This document shows positions 7,792-13,780 of a stretch of 17,463 nt of DNA, one piece after another (position 1 is the stretch's first letter; every line of letters begins with the position of its first letter). Below the pieces are notes generated by a model that was not told the DNA's origin, ran no database searches, and saw only the letters and a list, made by a program, of their open reading frames with translations. The translations under genes were made by a program, and so were the position numbers. Source of the DNA: JBJKPP01 sp046706145 (GTDB lineage: Bacteria; Bacteroidota; Ignavibacteria; Ignavibacteriales; Ignavibacteriaceae); NCBI GenBank assembly GCA_046706145.1, contig JBJKPP010000009.1, positions 1 through 17,463 on the forward strand. Direction: 5' to 3'.

Positions 7792-7818
7792 GTAGGGACA
7801 AGCATGACTTGTCCCTAC
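7792..7818. repeat. Dispersed palindrome, copy 1 (perfect 11-bp arms)
   Basis: GTAGGGACAAG (7792-7802) and CTTGTCCCTAC (7808-7818) flank a 5-nt loop. It lies 15 nt after the DoxX stop codon and may double as a terminator or mRNA-stabilising hairpin. A second member of the family is at 13150-13175. Confidence 0.85.
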
Positions 7819-7832
7819 AATTCTTTACTTTT

Positions 7833-8237
7833 TTAGTTTGCCGTTTGTGTTTGGAGTTTTTTGTCTAAACTGAGCGGACCGCTTCCATAGTACGCAATCA
7901 ATAATGCGGCTCCTACCATCGAAAGATTCTTAAAGAACATTGCCATTTGCATTTGCGCCATCATCTGGTTCGACACTGCCCAGAAGTTGTGCATGATTAG
8001 TGTAACCGGTATAAGAAAAAGTATGATTAACCAGGCTCCTAATTTTGCTTTATAACCGAATGCTATGCTGAGTCCACCGAGAAAAGCAATAATTCCAGAT
8101 AGTGGAACCGCTATAGATGCTAGAGGGACTCCTGCAGATGCTGCATAACTTATGTCCTGCTGTGTAAAGTGTCCCATGACAGCCATAATAAAAATAAATG
8201 AAAAGAGAATCCTTCCAACTAACACTGCGTATTTCAT
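7833..8237 (-). CDS. DoxX-family membrane protein
   Basis: A 134-residue integral membrane protein with four hydrophobic segments (about 5-22, 42-60, 68-86 and 104-118). The N-terminal GRILFSFIFIMAVMGHF and the central FLGGLSIAFGYKAKLGAWLI are typical of DoxX/DUF417-like proteins. Family members are often found with redox enzymes and in thiol or electrophile stress clusters, but the molecular activity is poorly defined. An AAAGGAA Shine-Dalgarno precedes the ATG. It begins 21 nt after the stop of the ene-reductase gene and is surely cotranscribed with it, under the same ArsR-type operator. Confidence 0.88.
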   Translation of the reverse strand: MKYAVLVGRILFSFIFIMAVMGHFTQQDISYAASAGVPLASIAVPLSGIIAFLGGLSIAFGYKAKLGAWLIILFLIPVTLIMHNFWAVSNQMMAQMQMAMFFKNLSMVGAALLIAYYGSGPLSLDKKLQTQTAN

Positions 8238-8258
8238 GTTTGTTTCCTTTCTTTGTGA

Positions 8259-9359
8259 TTATGTCATTGAATAAACTGCGTCTCGGCCTACAGGATAATC
8301 AAGATAACCTTTAGCGCCGGGTGTGTAGAAAGTGTTTTTATCAGCAGTCTGAAGCTCCGATCCGAGCTTCAATTTGTTAACAAGATCGGGATTTGAAATA
8401 AAATACCTTCCAAATGCGATTAGATCAGCTTTAAATTCTTGAAGATCTTGTTCTGCTTTTTCAGCATCATATCCTCCTGCCAATATTAAAGTTCCCATAA
8501 AATTATTCCTTATTTCTTCTTTAACTTTAGGGCTGACAGATGGAGCTCCCATTGAGCTATGATCCACTATGTGCATATAAACAAGTCCTATTTTGTCCAG
8601 TTTTTCAGCTAGAAGGGAATATGTTTCGTCAATTTCATTGTAAAATTGCATTCCATTTGAAACACCGTACGGAGAGACACGTATTCCGAGTCTGTTTGCT
8701 CCAATAGCATCGGCTACTTTTTGCGTCAACTCAAGAGCAAAACGAATCCTATTTTCTATATTTCCACCATACTCATCGGTGCGCTGATTTACGCTGGGGT
8801 TTATGAATTGTTCAATTAAATAACCATTTGCGCCATGCAGTTCGACTCCATCAAAACCGGCTTCAATTGCCAGCATAGCTGCGTTTACAAACTCATTAAT
8901 CGTGTGCGATATTTCTTCTTTACTCATTTCTTCCGGTGTTGGGAATGGCTGTAGTTGTGCTTTGTCTGTCCATACTTCTCCTTTGATAGCTACCGGCGAA
9001 GACGAAAGAATCTTTGTACCTTCGGGCATATTTAAATGGTGAGAAACTCGACCAGTATGAACGAGTTGAACGAAGATGTTTCCGCCATTATTGTGGACAG
9101 CCTGGGTAACTTTTCTCCATCCAGTAACTTGGTCTTCATTAAATAATCCCGGAATACGTGCGTAACCAAGTCCATTGGGAGAAACGGCAGTAGCTTCAGT
9201 AATTAATAAGCCCGCCTCTGACCTAAGAGCATAATATTTTTTCATTAAGTCGTTTGGTACGTTACCGATAGCACGGCTTCTCGTCATTGGTGCCATTACG
9301 ATTCTATTCTTAAGAGTAATCTGTCCTAAGTCGTAACTGCTAAAGAGAATTCTTCCCAT
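8259..9359 (-). CDS. Old Yellow Enzyme-family ene-reductase (NADH:flavin oxidoreductase, NemA-like)
   Basis: A 366-residue FMN-dependent TIM barrel of full family length. Visible marks are MAPMTRSRA with the FMN-contacting Thr26, QLVHTGR (about 98-104), the substrate-binding pair His175 and Asn178 in LHGANGYL with Tyr180 next to them, NQRTDEYGG, and the phosphate-binding end LILAGGYDAEKA and AFGRYFISNPDL. The family reduces activated C=C bonds and nitro compounds or nitrate esters using NAD(P)H; in E. coli and other bacteria it detoxifies electrophiles under an electrophile-sensing repressor. GAAAGGA stands 7 nt before the ATG. It is the first gene of a pair with doxX and has a putative ArsR operator about 70 nt upstream. 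Confidence 0.95.
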   Translation of the reverse strand: MGRILFSSYDLGQITLKNRIVMAPMTRSRAIGNVPNDLMKKYYALRSEAGLLITEATAVSPNGLGYARIPGLFNEDQVTGWRKVTQAVHNNGGNIFVQLVHTGRVSHHLNMPEGTKILSSSPVAIKGEVWTDKAQLQPFPTPEEMSKEEISHTINEFVNAAMLAIEAGFDGVELHGANGYLIEQFINPSVNQRTDEYGGNIENRIRFALELTQKVADAIGANRLGIRVSPYGVSNGMQFYNEIDETYSLLAEKLDKIGLVYMHIVDHSSMGAPSVSPKVKEEIRNNFMGTLILAGGYDAEKAEQDLQEFKADLIAFGRYFISNPDLVNKLKLGSELQTADKNTFYTPGAKGYLDYPVGRDAVYSMT

Positions 9360-9426
9360 AATTATGTCCTTTCGTTTATTTATGTTTAAGTAAAAAAATA
9401 TTAAATGTCGCTACATATTATTGATA

Positions 9427-9444
9427 CATCGAAATATATCGATG
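9427..9444. promoter_or_regulatory. Putative ArsR-type operator before the ene-reductase gene
   Basis: CATCGA (9427-9432) and TCGATG (9439-9444) are inverted arms around AATATA. The 12-mer AAATATATCGAT inside it recurs in front of arsR at 9757. Position and palindromy fit an ArsR-family operator; binding is inferred. Confidence 0.6.
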
Positions 9445-9462
9445 ATTTAGAGCAAAAAATTT

Positions 9463-9750
9463 TTATGTTTTCATACTATCTGACAATAATTTCTTATAAT
9501 TGATTAATGCTTCTTTATTGACGGTAACTTTCACATGTCTCCCATTTTTCTCTGCATTCAAAAGACCAGCTTCCGTTAGAATCTTTATATGATGGGAAAC
9601 AGTCGGTTGAGAAAGTTCCGCAATATTTTCCGCATCGCCGCAGCAAATGCTACCTCTTTTTGAAATCTCCTCGAGCATCCTTAATCTTGTTTTGTCGGAA
9701 AGGGCCTTGGAAATTTTGACTATATTTTCTTCACTGTTATTTATAATCAT
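9463..9750 (-). CDS. ArsR-family winged-helix repressor
   Basis: A 95-residue protein. The order is SKALSDKTRLRML (14-26), the helix-turn-helix with recognition helix QPTVSHHIKILTEAGLL (48-64), and the wing NGRHVKVTVN (69-78), all typical of the family. At the place of the usual metal-site motif (ELCVCDL) it has SICCGD with adjacent Cys36 and Cys37. These could sense metalloid, metal, or thiol-reactive compounds; the neighbouring ene-reductase favours an electrophile or redox signal, but arsenic-type sensing is not excluded. No Shine-Dalgarno is visible and AT-rich palindromic sequence abuts the ATG, suggesting autorepression and perhaps a very short leader. It lies 103 nt upstream of the reductase on the same strand. 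Confidence 0.93.
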   Translation of the reverse strand: MIINNSEENIVKISKALSDKTRLRMLEEISKRGSICCGDAENIAELSQPTVSHHIKILTEAGLLNAEKNGRHVKVTVNKEALINYKKLLSDSMKT

Positions 9751-9756
9751 ATATTT

Positions 9757-9770
9757 AAATATATCGATAT
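9757..9770. promoter_or_regulatory. Putative ArsR operator in the arsR promoter
   Basis: Contains AAATATATCGAT (9757-9768), identical to part of the site before the ene-reductase, and the perfect palindrome ATATCGATAT (9761-9770). It is only 7 nt from the arsR ATG, as expected for an autoregulatory operator. Confidence 0.55.
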
Positions 9771-9771
9771 G

Positions 9772-9829
9772 TTATAAGTAAGTCAAGATCGTGTATAGTA
9801 TGTATGTGATGCCGGTAACTTACTTATAA
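9772..9829. repeat. 12-bp perfect inverted repeat in the arsR-SIMPL divergent intergenic region
   Basis: TTATAAGTAAGT (9772-9783) and ACTTACTTATAA (9818-9829) are perfect inverted copies separated by 34 bp. The left arm directly adjoins the arsR operator and the right arm lies about 45 nt before the SIMPL gene start. It could be a pair of regulator half-sites or a long hairpin. Confidence 0.6.
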
Positions 9830-9873
9830 ATAATCTTTATACTAAATTTCAATCAAATAAAAAGGGAGACAAT

Positions 9874-10587
9874 ATGAAAGCATCAATTTTAGCCCTTCTA
9901 GTTTTCATTTCAACAAGCTTTGCACAATACAATTATGTCAATGATTCGATTGTTCTTAACGTGGTTAAAGACACTGCAGTTACTGCTGACGAAATGATAA
10001 TACAAATTTCTGTGAACAAAACAGACACATCCTCTTCAAAAATAGATATAACGAGCCATAATAATCTTGTCGACGTAGTGAATGTTCTAAAAAAGTATGG
10101 TTATAAAAATGAAGATATTTACTTAATTACAAGTAATCTTCGGCTTGAATATGGGAGACCACCTAATCGTTATTCGTCAGTACAAAGTTACAAAATAATA
10201 TTAGATAAATTCGCTCTATACGACCAGCTTAAAAGAGACCTCGTACATGCTGGTGCAACAGAAGTAAGTATTTCCGGATTTTGGTGTACTAATTACGATG
10301 TGATAAAGAAAATCTTATATAATGAAGCACTCGCAGAAGCGAAGGCTAGAGCAAAATACTTCTGTTCTAAAATAGGAGCGAAGAGTTTCAGTATAGTAAA
10401 TTTAACGGACTATTCAAGAGATGAATCAATAAACGGAAATATATCGTTTATGAACAATCGTCCTGGTTTTGTTGGAGGAGCACTAGTTGTTGAAGCAGAA
10501 GGAGCTCCAAACGTTAAACCTACCATAACTAATGGTCAGTTGAATATAGCTGTGTCCTTGCACGTTATTTTCAAGTATAAACGTTAA
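9874..10587 (+). CDS. Exported SIMPL (DUF541) domain protein
   Basis: A 237-residue protein. Residues 1-17 form a Sec signal peptide (ending SFA-Q), so it is periplasmic. The remainder is one SIMPL domain: the N-terminal strand with VVKDTAVTADEMIIQISV, the region where a fast repeat of helices and strands leads to NLRLEYGRP and SVQSYKIIL, then the conserved helix EALAEAKARAKYFCSKIGA (about 149-167), and C-terminal strands ending in VIFKYKR. Relatives include BP26/OMP28 of Brucella and YggE of E. coli (linked to oxidative-stress tolerance), but the biochemical role is not established. GGGAG 6 nt before the ATG supports the start. TAAATTTC at 9842-9849 is a weak candidate -10. It is divergent from arsR and convergent with the MFS gene. 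Confidence 0.9.
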   Translation: MKASILALLVFISTSFAQYNYVNDSIVLNVVKDTAVTADEMIIQISVNKTDTSSSKIDITSHNNLVDVVNVLKKYGYKNEDIYLITSNLRLEYGRPPNRYSSVQSYKIILDKFALYDQLKRDLVHAGATEVSISGFWCTNYDVIKKILYNEALAEAKARAKYFCSKIGAKSFSIVNLTDYSRDESINGNISFMNNRPGFVGGALVVEAEGAPNVKPTITNGQLNIAVSLHVIFKYKR

Positions 10588-10666
10588 AAGCAATGTTTAA
10601 AAAAATGTGGATTATGTAATTCATCAACGCTTTTGTTAAGTTGAAAGAAAAACATAAGTGCCTTTG

Positions 10667-10686
10667 CTGAAATATCAATATTTCAG
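10667..10686. repeat. Perfect inverted repeat between convergent genes
   Basis: CTGAAATAT and ATATTTCAG (9-bp arms, 2-bp centre) lie between the stop codons of the SIMPL and MFS genes. The position fits a bidirectional terminator, but no strong T-run follows on either strand. Confidence 0.5.
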
Positions 10687-10706
10687 ATTATTCATTTGTA
10701 GGATTG

Positions 10707-11948
10707 CTACATTTTCAACGCCCGTAATTTTGGTGCAACTTTTCTAACTGTTGCTACCACGAGCAATGTCATTGTTCCGCCAAAAACGACCGAAGGAATA
10801 AGACCAATTAGCTTAGCTGCCACACCTGATTCAAATGAACCAAGTTCATTCGATGAACTCAAAAAAACACCGTTGACTGCAGAAACTCTTCCTCGCATTT
10901 CATCTGGAGTGAGGAGTTGAATAATAGTTGCTCTTATTACAACACTTACATTGTCAAATATTCCGCTTAAAAAGAGCATAAATAAAGATAGGTATATATT
11001 TTTAGAGAGTGCAAAAAGAATAATAGAAACACCAAATCCAAAGACACAAAATAAAAGATTTCTCCCTGCATTTTTGAAAAACGGATAATGTGTTTGAACT
11101 ATTGACATAATAATTTCGCCGACAGCGGGTGCGGCGCGCAAAAATCCGAGTCCTTTTGCTCCGATGTGCAAAACGCGGTCAGCAAAAATGGGCAGTACAG
11201 CAACAGCTCCTCCGAAAAAAACGCCGAACATATCCAAAGTAATTGCACTTAAAATAATTTGATTCTTGAAAACAAATTTCAATCCCTCCGAAAGACTTTT
11301 ACCTATTGACTCTTTTGTTTTTTGCTCGGGGGGAGGTTTTTTAGTTACCCTTGTAAATAATATGAATCCGGTTAAACTCAGAACAACAACAGTTGTATAA
11401 GCAGTTCCCACACCAAAGAAACCATAAAGCAAACCTCCTACGGCAGGGCCGCTTACTTCTGCCGTTTGCCATGCCAGGCTATTCCATGTGTATGCATTCC
11501 CATATAATTGGCGGGGAATAAGCTGTGCGGCAAACGCAGTTTGTGTAGGAGCCATGAAACCGCGAGCTAATCCAGTGATAACTATAACGACGTAAATAGG
11601 AAAAGCTCCATGCTGTTGAAGAATTGAATGAAATAGAGTTGAAATTAGAAGTAGGGCAACTGCACAAACAAAATATACAAGATTCGCTGACAAAATAATT
11701 TCTTTACGACTAACTCTATCTGCAACGTGACCGGCAAAAAGTGTTACACTCAAGAAAGGTATGGCTTCTGAGAGGCCGATTAATCCTAATGAAAGTGCAT
11801 CGTGAGTAAGCTGGTATATTTGCCATCCGACAATAAGTGATTGCATTTGTATGCCGAATGTCAGCAAGAAGCGTGCACTTATGTACCACTTAAAGTCTTT
11901 TATCTTGAGTGATGCATAGGCATCTGATGTATCTAACTTGAAATCCAT
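10707..11948 (-). CDS. Major facilitator superfamily transporter, EntS/MFS_3-like exporter
   Basis: A 413-residue polytopic inner-membrane protein with about 11-12 hydrophobic segments. It begins SLKIKDFKWYISARFLLTFG and contains QSLIVGWQIYQLT, typical of the MFS_3 branch (EntS-type siderophore and macrolide-type exporters). MFS motif A appears as GHVADRVSRKEII between TM2 and TM3, and a degenerate counterpart ATIIQLLTPDEMRGRVSAV occurs before TM10. The likely role is proton-driven efflux; the substrate cannot be told. The frame can be extended to a TTG at 11969, but the ATG at 11948 gives the expected cytoplasmic N-terminus. No clear Shine-Dalgarno is seen at either. It stands alone on its strand. 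Confidence 0.9.
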   Translation of the reverse strand: MDFKLDTSDAYASLKIKDFKWYISARFLLTFGIQMQSLIVGWQIYQLTHDALSLGLIGLSEAIPFLSVTLFAGHVADRVSRKEIILSANLVYFVCAVALLLISTLFHSILQQHGAFPIYVVIVITGLARGFMAPTQTAFAAQLIPRQLYGNAYTWNSLAWQTAEVSGPAVGGLLYGFFGVGTAYTTVVVLSLTGFILFTRVTKKPPPEQKTKESIGKSLSEGLKFVFKNQIILSAITLDMFGVFFGGAVAVLPIFADRVLHIGAKGLGFLRAAPAVGEIIMSIVQTHYPFFKNAGRNLLFCVFGFGVSIILFALSKNIYLSLFMLFLSGIFDNVSVVIRATIIQLLTPDEMRGRVSAVNGVFLSSSNELGSFESGVAAKLIGLIPSVVFGGTMTLLVVATVRKVAPKLRALKM

Positions 11949-12128
11949 ACAAGCAAATTGAAAATGCAAATATAGTTGTTTTTGATGGCTTATGTTGACG
12001 AGTTCAAGGGTAGGAATTAAAAAAATGGTGCTCTCCGAAATAATTTGAAAGCCGGGAATTTATTTGGAGTACATGAGTTATGATAAATATCTGAAAATAT
12101 CTCAAGATTATATCAGTTTTATTTTTAT
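11949..12128. other. Non-coding spacer upstream of the MFS gene
   Basis: No supported gene, RNA or hairpin is visible here. It should contain the MFS promoter, but I cannot identify a convincing -10. Together with the adjoining repeat block it makes a gene-free stretch of about 400 bp. Confidence 0.5.
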
Positions 12129-12330
12129 GTACTTTTCTTAGCGTAAGAAAAGTACCAAAAGAACATGCACTGAAAAAGAATTGCGGAAATTGAATTTCGT
12201 TTCGCTAAAATAAATAAACTTCCCCGACAAGTCAGGGTCAAACAGTATTTATTTTTATACGCTCCACTCAATTCAATTTTTTTATTCGCCCTTCTTTTTA
12301 GGTGCGTTAGCTAAATTCATTTTATCTTGA
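12129..12330. repeat. Nested inverted-repeat block in the gene-free region
   Basis: It opens with a perfect 12-bp-arm palindrome (GTACTTTTCTTA, GCG, TAAGAAAAGTAC; 12129-12155). A larger imperfect inverted repeat follows: ATTGAATT and AAAATAAATA on the left (about 12190-12218) are mirrored by TATTTATTTT and AATTCAAT on the right (about 12247-12280). In the centre is a hairpin, CCCCGAC / GTCAGGG (about 12223-12238). The layout is that of a non-coding extragenic repeat element. It is downstream of the HAD gene and could also end that operon's transcription. Confidence 0.6.
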
Positions 12331-12356
12331 ATCAGCATAAAAAAGAACAAAAAATT

Positions 12357-13133
12357 CTAATCTAAGATTCTTGAGAGTATTTTAATTACTTCGGTCAGAT
12401 TCTTTGCTTCGAAATTTGGTCTGGGATTGTAATCTTCGGGCAAGGGATATTTTGTTTTTCCAGTGTAAACTAAAATTCCTTTTCCACCATATTTTTGAGC
12501 GGCGAGAACATCGTTTTCAACATCGTCTCCAATCATTATAAAAGGTCTGTGTATGTTACTTTCTAAAGACTCAAGTGCCATCTGAAAATATATTTTTGAC
12601 GGTTTCCCAATTAGGATAGATTTCTTTGAAGATGAATATTCGATTGCAGAAATAAATGCGCCTGCATCGAGAGCGAGGTTTTTCCCGCCAGGTTTCCAGT
12701 ATTTATTTTTCTGCATAGCAACTATTTCGGCGCCTTCAAAAACTTTTCTAAAGATTTCATTCATAGTTTCGTAAGTCCATCCTCTGCCAAGATCTCCGAT
12801 AACTATTGCTTCAGGGTTTTTATCATCTATAAATTCCAAAAATACTCCACGTATTTTTTCATCACAATAAACCGAAACCTTCTTATAATTTTTTTTAACA
12901 TAATTATATGAAGCATCCACGGTAGTCATAATAGGAATGTTACATTCCATTGAATTTTCCTTTAGGAATGTTTTTACATCTTTAGAAGTCTTTAAGGTTG
13001 AGTTGCTGATAATATGAGAAGGTATTTTATTTTCAGCTAAGAACTCAAGAAATTCTTTTGCATCTTCCGCAGGTTTACCGCCAATGTTTATTATTCCATC
13101 GAAATCGATTAGGACAGGGAGAGTATTGTTCAT
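12357..13133 (-). CDS. HAD-superfamily class IIA phosphatase (HDHD2/LHPP/NagD-like)
   Basis: A 258-residue soluble protein of family length. Motif I is IDFDG (nucleophile Asp10, general acid Asp12), motif II the Ser/Asn stretch HIISNS (about 38-43), a C2-type cap domain lies between (about 70-170), motif III is the lysine of IGKPSKIYF, and motif IV is MIGDDVENDV with the Mg-binding aspartates. The conserved tail GGKGILVYTGK follows. It should hydrolyse a phosphate ester in the cytoplasm; the substrate cannot be read from the sequence. It lies 56 nt after the DUF6580 gene, but a dispersed palindrome sits in that gap and no Shine-Dalgarno precedes the ATG, so cotranscription with the B12 genes is plausible rather than certain. 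A direct role in cobalamin metabolism is not shown. Confidence 0.9.
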   Translation of the reverse strand: MNNTLPVLIDFDGIINIGGKPAEDAKEFLEFLAENKIPSHIISNSTLKTSKDVKTFLKENSMECNIPIMTTVDASYNYVKKNYKKVSVYCDEKIRGVFLEFIDDKNPEAIVIGDLGRGWTYETMNEIFRKVFEGAEIVAMQKNKYWKPGGKNLALDAGAFISAIEYSSSKKSILIGKPSKIYFQMALESLESNIHRPFIMIGDDVENDVLAAQKYGGKGILVYTGKTKYPLPEDYNPRPNFEAKNLTEVIKILSRILD

Positions 13134-13149
13134 TGTAGCAAAATTGTTA

Positions 13150-13175
13150 TAGAGACAGGTAATGACCTGTCTCTA
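13150..13175. repeat. Dispersed palindrome, copy 2 (perfect 11-bp arms)
   Basis: TAGAGACAGGT (13150-13160) and ACCTGTCTCTA (13165-13175) with a 4-nt loop. On the minus strand it follows the same consensus as the copy at 7792: GTAGRGACARG, TCAT in the loop, then YYTGTCYCTA. Confidence 0.85.
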
Positions 13176-13189
13176 CGAATGAAAAATGT

Positions 13190-13723
13190 TTAAGCAGTTT
13201 TTGCTTCCGCAAGTTTTGGGAATTTGATCTTTGCCAATTCATATGAGCCAAACAAAACTGCTGAGAAGAAAAGATCACCTGCAACATTATAACCAAAAAA
13301 CGGAATCGCCGCAGTGTAACTTTCCATTATACCCATAAAAGTGTGAGGATAAAGTGTTATACCGGGTAACAGCGCAAAATTTGTAATCAGAAAGAAAGCA
13401 ACCGAAGAGGAGATAGAAGCCAAAGCTATTCTCGTCGGTTTCTTATTATTTCTCAAAGACATTCCAATGAATACGATTAAGACGAAACTTAAATACACAA
13501 CCCACATTCCCGAATAAAAACCGATTACCAAATCTGAAACAAAAAGTGCAGCCAATGGAATAATGAATGCTAGTTTCTTGTTTGTAATATATGCTCCGCC
13601 AAACAACGCCATTGCGCCAACGGCTGTAAAGTTAGGATAATGTGGAATAAGTCTTGTGAAAGCTGCGACCAAAATCATACCTATCACAGTCAAAAATCCC
13701 GGGCTAATAAGTTTTGACTTCAT
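13190..13723 (-). CDS. DUF6580-type membrane protein, ECF-transporter S-component-like
   Basis: A 177-residue integral membrane protein with about five to six hydrophobic segments. The hallmark stretch RLIPHYPNFTAVGAMALFGG (about 25-44) and LAALFVSDLVIGFYSGMW, plus the C-terminal AIPFFGYNVAGDLFFSAVLFG, match what I know of DUF6580 proteins, which commonly sit next to B12-regulated TonB receptors. The size and hydrophobic pattern resemble substrate-binding S-components of ECF vitamin transporters. With the riboswitch and btuB upstream, the inference is inner-membrane passage of cobalamin or a precursor, but no energising ATPases or periplasmic binding protein are encoded in this window. AGGAG precedes the ATG and the gap from the receptor gene is 57 nt, so it belongs to the same operon. 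Confidence 0.85.
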   Translation of the reverse strand: MKSKLISPGFLTVIGMILVAAFTRLIPHYPNFTAVGAMALFGGAYITNKKLAFIIPLAALFVSDLVIGFYSGMWVVYLSFVLIVFIGMSLRNNKKPTRIALASISSSVAFFLITNFALLPGITLYPHTFMGIMESYTAAIPFFGYNVAGDLFFSAVLFGSYELAKIKFPKLAEAKTA

Positions 13724-13780
13724 CTTTATCTCCTTTTCTTAAAGGGTTATTTAATTAGTTTAAATATAAAAAAGTTTTTA

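Noticed and set aside
7701..7805. A 35-codon N-terminal extension of the histidine kinase frame
   Set aside because: It starts inside a dispersed palindrome, would place non-hydrophobic sequence before TM1, and an ATG at 7700 directly precedes the membrane segment.
11479..11667. Short minus-strand frame within the MFS gene (and similar ones at 4526-4720, 7021-7263, 14737-14922, 15286-15519)
   Set aside because: All lie fully inside recognised genes in other frames, with no independent support.
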